Of a stretch of DNA of 64,000 nt, positions 55,700 through 63,297 are shown in pieces (position 1 is the first letter of the stretch; every line of letters begins with the position of its first letter). The stretch comes from Bradyrhizobium ontarionense (GTDB lineage Bacteria; Pseudomonadota; Alphaproteobacteria; Rhizobiales; Xanthobacteraceae): NCBI RefSeq assembly GCF_021088345.1, contig NZ_CP088156.1, forward strand, positions 2,914,001 through 2,978,000, given 5' to 3'. A program made the position numbers and the translations under genes. Below the pieces are notes generated by a model. That model did not search any database. It saw only the letters and a program-made list of their open reading frames with translations, and had not been told where the DNA came from.

Positions 55700-56776
55700 T
55701 CAGCCTTCAAGCCGTTCGTTGGCGACGATCTCGATCCCGAAACCCGACAGGCCCTTATAGTCATGGACCGACGAGGTCAGGTTCCGTATCGACGTCACGC
55801 CGAGATCACGCAGGATCTGCGCACCGACGCCAACCTCGCGCCACTGACGATGGCGATCCGCTTCCGCGGTATGCGGCTCTTCGACCGGCTCGACCGGAAC
55901 GCCGGCCGCACCGTCGCGCAGGTAGATGAGCACGCCACGGCCGGCCTTCTTGAAGTGCTGCAGCACCGCCTGGACACGCTGCGGGCCCGCGATCAGATCC
56001 TTCACGATGTTCGGCTTGTGCAGCCGCGTCAGCACATTCTTGCCGTCGCCGATGCCGTTATAGACGAAGGCGGCATGGGTGATCGGATCGAACGGCGAGC
56101 GGTAGGCAAAGCCCTGCAGCGGTCCGATCGGGCTCTCGGTCGTGAAGGTCGACACGCGCTCGATCAGCTTCTCGCGCGCCTGGCGGTAGGAGATCAGATC
56201 GGCGATCGTGACGTGCTTGAGATTATGGGCCCCGGCGAAACGGACGACCTGCTCGCCCTTCATGACCGTGCCGTCGTCGTTCATCAACTCGGAGATGACG
56301 CCGACCGGCGGCAACCCCGAGAGCTTGCAGAGATCGACGGCCGCCTCGGTATGGCCCGAGCGCAGCAGGACGCCGCCGTCACGCGCGATCAATGGGAAGA
56401 TATGGCCGGGGCGCGCGAAATCAGCGGCGCCGGCATTCGGGTTGGCGAGCGCGCGACAGCAGGAGGCGCGCTCTTCGGCCGAGATGCCGGTGCCACCGTC
56501 CGGCTTGTAGTCGATCGAAACGGTGAAGGCCGTGGTGTGATTGGAGTCGTTGTGGGCGACCATCGGATCGAGGCGCAGCCGTCGCGCGTCGTCGGCCGTG
56601 ATCGGCGCACAGACGATGCCCGATGTATGGCGGATGATGAACGCCATCTTGTCGGGCGTGCAGAGCGAAGCTGCGACGATGAGGTCGCCCTCGCCCTCGC
56701 GGTCGTCGTCGTCGGTCACGACGACCATCTCGCCCTTGGCGAAAGCGTACAGAACTTCCTGGATCGAGTCGGCCAT
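55700..56776 (-). CDS. ribB: 3,4-dihydroxy-2-butanone-4-phosphate synthase with a degenerate GTP cyclohydrolase II domain (RibBX type)
   Basis: 358 aa. The N-terminal RibB domain (1-205) is intact: DDDDREGEGDLI, RHTSGIVCAP, RPGHIFPL and the catalytic RSGHTEAAVDLC. The C-terminal half resembles RibA (VRRVSTFTTESPIGPL..., GVGAQILRDLGV, GLSGFGIEIV), but the zinc-binding cysteines of GTP cyclohydrolase II are missing and the catalytic loop is not conserved. It therefore probably makes dihydroxybutanone phosphate for riboflavin but not the RibA product. No FMN riboswitch is visible upstream. Confidence 0.9.
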   Translation of the reverse strand: MADSIQEVLYAFAKGEMVVVTDDDDREGEGDLIVAASLCTPDKMAFIIRHTSGIVCAPITADDARRLRLDPMVAHNDSNHTTAFTVSIDYKPDGGTGISAEERASCCRALANPNAGAADFARPGHIFPLIARDGGVLLRSGHTEAAVDLCKLSGLPPVGVISELMNDDGTVMKGEQVVRFAGAHNLKHVTIADLISYRQAREKLIERVSTFTTESPIGPLQGFAYRSPFDPITHAAFVYNGIGDGKNVLTRLHKPNIVKDLIAGPQRVQAVLQHFKKAGRGVLIYLRDGAAGVPVEPVEEPHTAEADRHRQWREVGVGAQILRDLGVTSIRNLTSSVHDYKGLSGFGIEIVANERLEG

Positions 56777-56891
56777 TGCAAGTCTCGCTGGTTTTCCGGG
56801 GTGCTTTAGCCGGGATCGCAGGCGCGCGCCAGAGCAGCGGAACCGCCCTTCGCAATCGCCTTCCCCGGGGAAAGAACCTGTCCTGCCAGGA

Positions 56892-56933
56892 CAAGCGCGC
56901 TGGTACCTGTTTCAAGCGCGCTGGTATCTGTTT
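56892..56933 (+). promoter_or_regulatory. Perfect tandem of two 21-bp repeats upstream of the aminotransferase gene
   Basis: Two adjacent 21-bp units, 56892-56912 and 56913-56933, each contain CTGGTAYCTGTTT and differ at one base (C or T). The centre-to-centre spacing is two helical turns, placing both on one face of the DNA. They lie 39 nt before the aminotransferase ATG, in a divergent region with ribB. The arrangement resembles direct-repeat operators of MocR/GntR regulators. Confidence 0.7.
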
Positions 56934-56971
56934 AAAGTCGCCCCAGACCGAGAACAAGGGAGGCGTGCCTC

Positions 56972-58210
56972 ATGGCCGCATTCGATTTTGCACCGCTCCT
57001 GACTGCCGGCCTGCCGGCGCCGGCCGCACGCTGGACGGGCCTTGCAAAATACAGCTTCGTCGGCGGCAACAACGACCCTGGTGCCGTGCCGGTGGACGAG
57101 TTGCGAGCCGCTGCAGACGCCGTGCTTGCCCGCGAAGGCCGCGCGCTCGCGACTTATGGCCTGGCGCACGGACCGCAAGGCTATCGGCCGTTGCGGGACT
57201 TCCTGGCCGGCAAACTGTCTCGCGACTCCGGCATGTCGGCACGTGCCGACGACATCATGATCCTCTCCGGCTCGTTGCAGGGGCTCGACCTCGTCAACCA
57301 GGCGCTGCTCACACGCGGGGACACCGTGCTGGTCGAGCAGGACAATTACCAGGGCACGCTCACGCGTCTGGCGAGGCTCGGCGTCAGGGCCATCGGCATC
57401 CCGCTCGACCAGAACGGCATGCGAACGGATGCGCTGGCATCGGTGCTGGCCGATCTGAAGGACCGCGGCATCCGGCCGAAATACATCTATACCATCCCGA
57501 CGGTGCAGAACCCGACCGGCACCATCATGCCGGAAAGCCGCCGCGCCGAGCTGCTGTGGCTGTCACGGGCCTATGGGGTGCCGGTGTTCGAGGACGACTG
57601 CTATGCCGACCTCATCTGGGACGGGAAACGCCCGCGCGCGATCCATGGCATGTCCGAGCATGGCAGCGTGATCCATATCGGGTCGTTCTCGAAATCGGTC
57701 GCGCCCGCGCTGCGGGTCGGCTATCTGGTCGCCCCCTGGGACATCATGTCGGTTCTGCTGGCGCTCAAGACCGATGCCGGCTCGGGCGCTCTCGAGCAGA
57801 TGGTGCTCGCGGAATACTGCAAGCAGCATTTCGCAACCCACGTGCCGCAACTGGTGCGAGGGCTGCGCACAAAGCTGGACACGCTGACCGAGGCGCTCGA
57901 CGCCGAGTTCGGCACCGCCGCCGAATTCGAGGCGCCGAAGGGCGGGATCTTCCTGTGGGTCAAGCTGCCGGACCAGGTCGACGCCATGAAGCTCTCACAA
58001 GCCGCGCTGAAGCGGGGCGTGTCGATCAATCCCGGACCGGAATGGTCGGTCGATGCAACGCATGCGAGAAGCCGCCTGCGGCTCTGCTTCGCCAGCCCCT
58101 CGCATCAGGAGATCCGCGAGGGCATTGCTGTCCTCGCCGAGGTCTGCCGCGAGGAGTTCGGCGTGCCCAAGCGTTCCGCGAATGTGGAGCGGACCCACGC
58201 GATCGAATGA
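56972..58210 (+). CDS. PLP-dependent aminotransferase, class I fold (MocR-domain/2-aminoadipate transaminase-like)
   Basis: 412 aa. The pyridoxal-phosphate lysine is in HIGSFSKSVAPALRVGYL; other class I motifs are YGLAHGPQGYRPLRDFL, NPTGTIMPESRR and FEDDCYADL. The sequence class is the one fused to GntR domains in MocR regulators and is also found as free enzymes (KatII/LysN type). The N-terminus here has no GntR domain. GGGAGGCGTGCC precedes the ATG. The amino donor and acceptor are unknown. Confidence 0.9.
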   Translation: MAAFDFAPLLTAGLPAPAARWTGLAKYSFVGGNNDPGAVPVDELRAAADAVLAREGRALATYGLAHGPQGYRPLRDFLAGKLSRDSGMSARADDIMILSGSLQGLDLVNQALLTRGDTVLVEQDNYQGTLTRLARLGVRAIGIPLDQNGMRTDALASVLADLKDRGIRPKYIYTIPTVQNPTGTIMPESRRAELLWLSRAYGVPVFEDDCYADLIWDGKRPRAIHGMSEHGSVIHIGSFSKSVAPALRVGYLVAPWDIMSVLLALKTDAGSGALEQMVLAEYCKQHFATHVPQLVRGLRTKLDTLTEALDAEFGTAAEFEAPKGGIFLWVKLPDQVDAMKLSQAALKRGVSINPGPEWSVDATHARSRLRLCFASPSHQEIREGIAVLAEVCREEFGVPKRSANVERTHAIE

Positions 58211-58221
58211 TCGCGCGGTGC

Positions 58222-59502
58222 TCACCTGACCGAAAACGGCGACTGATAGGGCCGCCCGAACGGCACGCCATTGATCACGGTCTGCACCGGCTTCAGCTGC
58301 AGCTTGCCGTCACGCTTGTTGCCCCGCGTGTCAAGGAAACTGACGGGTCCCTCGACCATGTCCATGATCGCGACGTCGGCCGGTGCACCGACCTGCAGGG
58401 TGCCGAGCTTCGGCGCACGATTGATGATCTTGGCAGGCGCCGAGGTCGCCATGCTCACCACCTGCTCCAGGGAGAACCCCATCGCCAGGAACTTGCCCAT
58501 CACGTTGGGCAGGAACGGCATGCCCGGCGAGTTGCCGGAGAACACGTGGATGTCCGAGGAGATGGTATCCGGGCCGCAGCCGGCGGGGATCGCCACTTCG
58601 GCCACGGTAAAATCGAAGCTGCCTCCGCCATGGCCGACATCGAACAGCACGCCGCGCTGCTTGGCGGCGAGCGCCGCCGGCAACAGCTTGCCGTCCTGGA
58701 CGATGTTGGTGAAGGCGCCGCCGATGTTCGGTGCGCCGGAATAGGCGTGGGTCAGGATGTCGCCGGGCCGCAGCAGGTCCAGGATCTGGGACATCAATTC
58801 GCCGGTCTCGACGCCGCCGATATGCACCATCATCCGCGCCGGCCAGCCGCACAGCTCGCAGGCCTTGATGCCGCGCTTCAACGGCTCGAGCCCGTGCTTG
58901 AAGATCACGTTCTCCGACATTCGCACCTTGACCCCGAGCAGGAAGTCCGGGTTCTCCGCCAGCGCCATGGCGCAGGCCTCCACCTGGGCGTTGTCGATAT
59001 TGTAGAGCTCGGCAACGGGAAACGCCGACAGGCCGTTATTGGCGATATGGACGAAGGCGTAGATGCGCGCCCGCGACTGGGCGGCGATGAAGCGGCGCAA
59101 CGCCGCCAGATTGTTCACACCCGCATCGCCGGCCGAGACCACCGTCGTCGTGCCCTGGAATTGCACCAGTTCGTCCGGCGGGATCCCGATCGCCGAACCA
59201 TAGGGATAGACATGACTATGGAGGTCGATGAGACCCGGCATCACCAGCCGGCCGGCGGCGTCGATCGACCGTAACGTCCGCTCGACGGGAATCTCGGGTT
59301 CAATGGCCTCGACCACGCCCCAGCGGATGCCGATGTCGCGCCTGCCGCGCAGCGACTGGCTGGGATCGATGACGTCGCCTCCCTTGATCACCAGATCGAA
59401 CTTGTCGGCCGGCCCCATCGCGGCACGACCAGGGCCTGAAAGCGCGGCCATGGCGGCCGCTCCGGACGACAACAGGAAATTGCGGCGCGACAGCGCGGAC
59501 AT
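58222..59502 (-). CDS. Tat-exported amidohydrolase (dihydroorotase-like)
   Basis: 426 aa. The twin-arginine signal SRRNFLLSSGAAAMAAL is at the N-terminus. The amidohydrolase domain begins at FDLVIKGGDVIDPSQ, with the metal motif DLHSHVYPYG near residue 90, further His/Asp ligands in MMVHIGG, LTHAYSG and FDVGHGGGSFDF, and the final Asp in ISSDIH. The C-terminus has the beta-strand VGAPADVAIMD. GGGGGAGG precedes the ATG. The periplasmic substrate is unknown. It converges with the aminotransferase gene. Confidence 0.88.
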   Translation of the reverse strand: MSALSRRNFLLSSGAAAMAALSGPGRAAMGPADKFDLVIKGGDVIDPSQSLRGRRDIGIRWGVVEAIEPEIPVERTLRSIDAAGRLVMPGLIDLHSHVYPYGSAIGIPPDELVQFQGTTTVVSAGDAGVNNLAALRRFIAAQSRARIYAFVHIANNGLSAFPVAELYNIDNAQVEACAMALAENPDFLLGVKVRMSENVIFKHGLEPLKRGIKACELCGWPARMMVHIGGVETGELMSQILDLLRPGDILTHAYSGAPNIGGAFTNIVQDGKLLPAALAAKQRGVLFDVGHGGGSFDFTVAEVAIPAGCGPDTISSDIHVFSGNSPGMPFLPNVMGKFLAMGFSLEQVVSMATSAPAKIINRAPKLGTLQVGAPADVAIMDMVEGPVSFLDTRGNKRDGKLQLKPVQTVINGVPFGRPYQSPFSVR

Positions 59503-59678
59503 GCTCGGCCTCCCCCGATTTTTGTTTGTAGTTGGAGATAGCATGCGCTTTGTCCGCCGATCGGGCAAGACCGCAATCGGAAGATCAAAGCTGGCGTCGC
59601 CATTGACCGCGCGGGTCTGACGTTGCGCCGTTGACGCGGTGCATTAAGATGGCCCGGCAAGCCTACCTGCGAGACCGC

Positions 59679-60128
59679 ATGACCTCGATCTTCCATCGCC
59701 TGCTCGCGATCATTCTGCTCACATCATCATTCGCGCCGGCCGCCTCGGCGGACGACGCCGTCGACGTCGCGCGTGCCTGGGGACTGATCGGAACCTGGGC
59801 CGCCGATTGCAACGCGCCGCCGGTCAAAGGCCGCGGCGCCATCATCTCCTACGAGGTCACGCCGGACGGCAACCTGATCTATCGCCGCGACCATGATCCG
59901 TCCGACGTCAACGAGGTCACGAACGCGCGCGTCGAGCCCGACCAGACGCTGGTGCTCTCGATCGTGCTGCCGAGGGCGCACCAGACCCGCGAGAACGGCA
60001 TCATCAAGACGACGGATGGCGGCATCCGCTCGGTGTTCAATCGCGGCGAGGACGGCAGCTACACCATTCGCGAGGCCCGCTTCATCGCCAACGGCAAGCC
60101 GACGCCCGCCCTCAGGAAGTGCGACTGA
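59679..60128 (+). CDS. Small exported protein of unknown function
   Basis: 149 aa. A signal peptide ends at ASAD near residue 24. The mature domain (RAWGLIGTWAADCNAPPV...YEVTPDGNLIYRRDHD) has a lipocalin/calycin-like beta pattern and two cysteines, one at the C-terminus (LRKCD). The family is not recognised. Upstream in-frame starts at 59649 and 59631 are possible; I chose 59679 because it gives a typical signal peptide. Confidence 0.7.
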   Translation: MTSIFHRLLAIILLTSSFAPAASADDAVDVARAWGLIGTWAADCNAPPVKGRGAIISYEVTPDGNLIYRRDHDPSDVNEVTNARVEPDQTLVLSIVLPRAHQTRENGIIKTTDGGIRSVFNRGEDGSYTIREARFIANGKPTPALRKCD

Positions 60129-60216
60129 CGCGGAAATCTTGCGGGCTGGCGGCGTTCACGCACGGCCTGAAGACCAAATCTGAACGTACATTCAGCAACT
60201 TCGCGGAAGTTCCTGC

Positions 60217-60241
60217 GGAACGTTCTTTCACACTTCAAGTT
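60217..60241 (+). promoter_or_regulatory. EcfG-like general-stress promoter (one mismatch)
   Basis: GGAAC, 16 nt, AGTT matches the EcfG consensus except for A in place of C in the -10 box. It lies 29 nt before the ATG of the His-rich protein, with GGAGGAC as ribosome site. Confidence 0.5.
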
Positions 60242-60270
60242 GATCCCGCACGTTCAATCTGGAGGACAAC

Positions 60271-60504
60271 ATGAAGAAGATCGCTCTTGCACTCGTTTCC
60301 CTGGCCGCCGTCGCGCTCGCGGTCCCGTCGATCGCCAACGCCGAGACCGTGGTCATCAAGCGCGGCGGCCATCACTATCATCACGGCTGGGAGGGTGGGC
60401 ATCGCGGCTTCGATCGCTCCCGCGCCGAATACCGCATGCACCGTGAGGTCCGCCCCTATCACCGTCACCATGATCGCACGGTGATCATCAAGCACCGCGA
60501 CTGA
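60271..60504 (+). CDS. Small exported histidine-rich protein
   Basis: 77 aa with a clear signal peptide ending at ANAE (residue 24). The mature 53 residues hold about ten histidines in clusters (GGHHYHHGWEGGH, YHRHHDR, IKHRD) and many arginines, so metal binding is plausible. An EcfG-like promoter precedes it and a terminator follows, making a compact single-gene unit. The function is unknown. Confidence 0.8.
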   Translation: MKKIALALVSLAAVALAVPSIANAETVVIKRGGHHYHHGWEGGHRGFDRSRAEYRMHREVRPYHRHHDRTVIIKHRD

Positions 60505-60522
60505 TCGGCAGCTCGACACGGA

Positions 60523-60548
60523 AATGGCCCCGCAAGGGGCCATTTTTG
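60523..60548 (+). terminator. Rho-independent terminator of the His-rich protein gene
   Basis: AATGGCCCC, loop GCAA, GGGGCCATT, then TTTGTT: a 9-bp perfect stem with a T-run. Confidence 0.9.
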
Positions 60549-60586
60549 TTGGTCAGTGCGAGCGGTGCCCCCAAAAGGAAAGGTCG

Positions 60587-61408
60587 TCAGCGGTCCCAGT
60601 CCGGCGCGAAGCCCGGATTGACGAAACGCTTGTCTTTTGGGAGGGCGGCTATGGTCGCGCGATCCTCATCATCCAGCTGAACTTTCAACGCATCCCAATT
60701 CGCCTGCTGGCTTTCCTTGCGTCCGGCCTTGGGGATCGCGGCAACGCCATCCTGATCCAACAGCCATTTCAGCGCGACCTGGGCGGCGCTCGCGCCATGC
60801 TTGCGGCCGATCGCCGTCAGCGTCTCGTCGGCAGCCGCGCGTCCCTGCGCCAGCGGACAATAGGCGACCAGGGGAATCGACCGGCTCGCCATGTAGGCCA
60901 TCAGCGTCGATTGATCGAGCATGACGTGATACTCGACCTGATTGCAGGCGATCGGCGCCTTGATCTCTTCCACCGCCTGCTTCAGAAGGGCGACGGTGAA
61001 GTTGGCGACGCCGATCGCACGCGTGCGGCCCTCGTCCTTCAGCTTCATGAGCGTTTCGAGCGCCGCCGGCAGGTTCATTCCCTTGGCCGGCCAATGGATC
61101 AAATAGAGGTCGACGAAGTCCAGCCTGAGCTTCCTCAAGCTCGTGTCGAACGCACGGCGGATCGCGTCCGGCGCGAGATTTTCCGGCCAGACCTTTGTCG
61201 TCACATGCAATTCCTGCCGCGCCACTGAAGCGGCAGCCAGCGCGGCGCCGATCGCATCCTCGTTGGCGTACATCTCGGCCGTGTCGATATGGCGATAGCC
61301 CAGTGCCAGCGCACTCTCGACCGCCTCGCGGCACACGGTGCCTTGCATGCGAAACGTGCCGAGCCCGAGCTTCGGCAGAAGAATGCCCTGCGTTTCTATG
61401 GCGTTCAT
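60587..61408 (-). CDS. Aldo/keto reductase
   Basis: 273-aa TIM-barrel NADPH reductase. The family signatures are GYRHIDTAEMYANEDAIGAA (with the catalytic Asp and Tyr), YLIHWP with the catalytic His, and IPKAGRKES for NADPH binding. It resembles the DkgA/DkgB (2,5-diketo-gluconate reductase) group that reduces methylglyoxal and other aldehydes. CAGGAGAG precedes the ATG at 61408. Confidence 0.9.
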   Translation of the reverse strand: MNAIETQGILLPKLGLGTFRMQGTVCREAVESALALGYRHIDTAEMYANEDAIGAALAAASVARQELHVTTKVWPENLAPDAIRRAFDTSLRKLRLDFVDLYLIHWPAKGMNLPAALETLMKLKDEGRTRAIGVANFTVALLKQAVEEIKAPIACNQVEYHVMLDQSTLMAYMASRSIPLVAYCPLAQGRAAADETLTAIGRKHGASAAQVALKWLLDQDGVAAIPKAGRKESQQANWDALKVQLDDEDRATIAALPKDKRFVNPGFAPDWDR

Positions 61409-61600
61409 GGACTCTCCTGACGAAGCTGCGCCGATCGCAACGCGGCCCCATCGAAGGGGACGGCACATCACGACTGATGATTGGGGCTGAAGCTTGCCTG
61501 CGATCTCTTCGTCAGTTCAAGCCGACCGGCGCGCGACATCAATCAACATGTCGGGACATCGGTTCCCGGCCACCCGAGCTTCACCGCAGACAGCCGCCGT

Positions 61601-62020
61601 TCAGCGCCAGCCGCAGATTCCGCCGCTTCCGGGCCGGCAAGGCCAGGTCTGGACACGCGTATCCATCGCCTGCGCATCCAACGGATTGCCGTGCCGATGC
61701 GTGAGCCTGATGCGAGCGGCTCCGCGCGGCCGCTCGGCCATCTTGGCGGCCTGAACCCGTCGCGTGGCGACCACACGCGGGATAGCGGAGCTGATGTCGG
61801 ACCGGGGTGCTGGCCGCGCGGCGACCACGGGCCGGTCGGTCCTGGCTTCAATGGGAACAGGCTCGAAATGCGCCTCGGGTCCCAGCAGCTCGGGTGACAA
61901 CACCGCCTTGGACAGGTCGAGCTTGAGAAAGTCACCCGGCTGATATGCGCCTGCCATCGCTTCGCCGCCCGCGAACAACACGGCGCACGCGATCGTGCCG
62001 ACGAACGCTTTCAAGACCAT
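61601..62020 (-). CDS. Exported hypothetical protein
   Basis: 139 aa. A signal peptide ends near EAMAG (residue 24), followed by GDFLKLDLSKAVLSPELLGP and a C-terminal block THRHGNPLDAQAMDTRVQTWP with two cysteines (PCRP, GICGW). I have seen similar C-terminal blocks in Bradyrhizobium hypothetical proteins, but no function is known. Confidence 0.7.
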   Translation of the reverse strand: MVLKAFVGTIACAVLFAGGEAMAGAYQPGDFLKLDLSKAVLSPELLGPEAHFEPVPIEARTDRPVVAARPAPRSDISSAIPRVVATRRVQAAKMAERPRGAARIRLTHRHGNPLDAQAMDTRVQTWPCRPGSGGICGWR

Positions 62021-62061
62021 CCCGTCCTCCCGTCTTCCCGCGTAACGTCAATTACGCGCCC

Positions 62062-62301
62062 CTACTGCGAGATCCCTTTGCGACGATCGATTACGAGATC
62101 GCCTCGCGACATTGGCGTGCCGCGAGCGCTTGACCTCGCTTCGTGCGTCATGATGTTCGTTGATCGACCGTTATTGGCCTGGATAAAAGCCCGAGATCCG
62201 CCGGTCGTTTGACGCATCATATCCAAAGTTCCGCCCGCGTCTCTCATGTAGGTCACGGTGCCGCCTTTTCCAGGCCCAAAACCGCGAGTCACGGTTACCA
62301 C
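62062..62301 (-). CDS. Doubtful small hypothetical protein
   Basis: 79 codons with a GTG-type start and readable composition (GPGKGGTVTYMRDAGG, GSRAFIQANNGRSTN), but without a convincing ribosome site or recognisable family. Codon use is more even than in neighbouring genes. It may be a decayed or spurious frame. Confidence 0.25.
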   Translation of the reverse strand: MVTVTRGFGPGKGGTVTYMRDAGGTLDMMRQTTGGSRAFIQANNGRSTNIMTHEARSSARGTPMSRGDLVIDRRKGISQ

Positions 62302-62337
62302 TGTGCACGCAACCGGGCGCTACGGAGATAAGTCATA

Positions 62338-63219
62338 CTAATCCGAAACCCCGATCCCGATCCGGCAACGCAGCGTTTCGGATGCTCCTGGTGCGATGTG
62401 CATTACGCCCGGCTTCGCTGCGAACTCGGCATCGAAATCGAGCGGACTGGCAAAGCCGCGCCAGGGCTCGATGCACAAGAATGGCACGCCACCGGGCTTC
62501 GACCAGATGCCGAGTTGGCGGAAGCCATCCCAGGTTAGTTCCAGCGCCGGTCCCCTCGTTCCGACGAGGCGAACCGAACGGCTGGCCGGCTGATCGAGGA
62601 TCACGGCATCCTCGTCGAACAGACGTTCGTTCAATGCGAGAACGCACCCCTCGATCGGCGATGGCCCCGGCCGCTCGCGCAGCAAGCCACCGGTCAGACG
62701 ACGGATCGGCGCAGGCTCCGGCTGTGCGAAAATCAGCCGGTAGCTGTCCTTCTTCTGTCCCGGGAGCAGCGGCCAGTTGAAGGCGGGATGGGCACCGAAC
62801 GAAGCCGGCAGCACCTCCGCCCCTGGGTTGGCGATCTCGACCACCATGTCGAGCGCATCGGCTGTGATTTGGTAGCTCAGCGTGAGACCGAAGGCGAAGG
62901 GATAGCGTGCCCGTGTCGTCTCGTCGTCGGCCAGACGCAGAGTGCAGGCATCGGCGCTGCGCTCGACCCAAGTGAAGCGCATGTCGCGGGCGAAGCCGTG
63001 CTGCGTCATCGGATAGGTCCGGCCATGATGGTGCAGACGGTCGTCCTTGAGCCGGCCGACGATCGGAAACAACCAGGGCGCATGGCGTGGCCAGGCAGGC
63101 CCCGCCTGCCAGAGCAGTTCCAAGCCATCGGCCGTCTTCAGCGAGCACAGCTCGGCGCCGAGAGCCTTGATCGTGGCGGCGATGCCGCCCGCGCTGATGG
63201 TGTGGAGGTCGTCGCTCAT
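62338..63219 (-). CDS. Aldose-1-epimerase-family protein
   Basis: 293 aa beta-sandwich protein of the galactose mutarotase superfamily (LacX-like branch). Motifs include APWLFPIVGRLKDD, THGFARDMRF-type His (MTQHGFARD), GAHPAFNWPL with the second His, and the catalytic-Glu region PFLCIEPWRGFAS. It probably interconverts alpha and beta sugars. It precedes a sugar ABC transporter permease on the same strand, so the two may form a sugar-uptake operon. Confidence 0.85.
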   Translation of the reverse strand: MSDDLHTISAGGIAATIKALGAELCSLKTADGLELLWQAGPAWPRHAPWLFPIVGRLKDDRLHHHGRTYPMTQHGFARDMRFTWVERSADACTLRLADDETTRARYPFAFGLTLSYQITADALDMVVEIANPGAEVLPASFGAHPAFNWPLLPGQKKDSYRLIFAQPEPAPIRRLTGGLLRERPGPSPIEGCVLALNERLFDEDAVILDQPASRSVRLVGTRGPALELTWDGFRQLGIWSKPGGVPFLCIEPWRGFASPLDFDAEFAAKPGVMHIAPGASETLRCRIGIGVSD

Positions 63220-63297
63220 GTCGCGCACCCTGCTTGTAAAAACCGCGCGACGTGATGCCGGATTGCGGCAGCGGCGTCCAGTGGCCGGCACGCCAAC

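Noticed and set aside
56777..56971. Possible FMN riboswitch before ribB
   Set aside because: The conserved RFN core (AGGGGCGG..GAAAGTCCCCACCGG type) is absent on the minus strand.
54179..59274. Very long plus-strand frames (54179-56809 and 56776-59274) across gcdH, ribB and the amidohydrolase
   Set aside because: The minus strand carries clear conserved enzymes here, and the plus frames are His/Arg/Leu-rich shadows without motifs.
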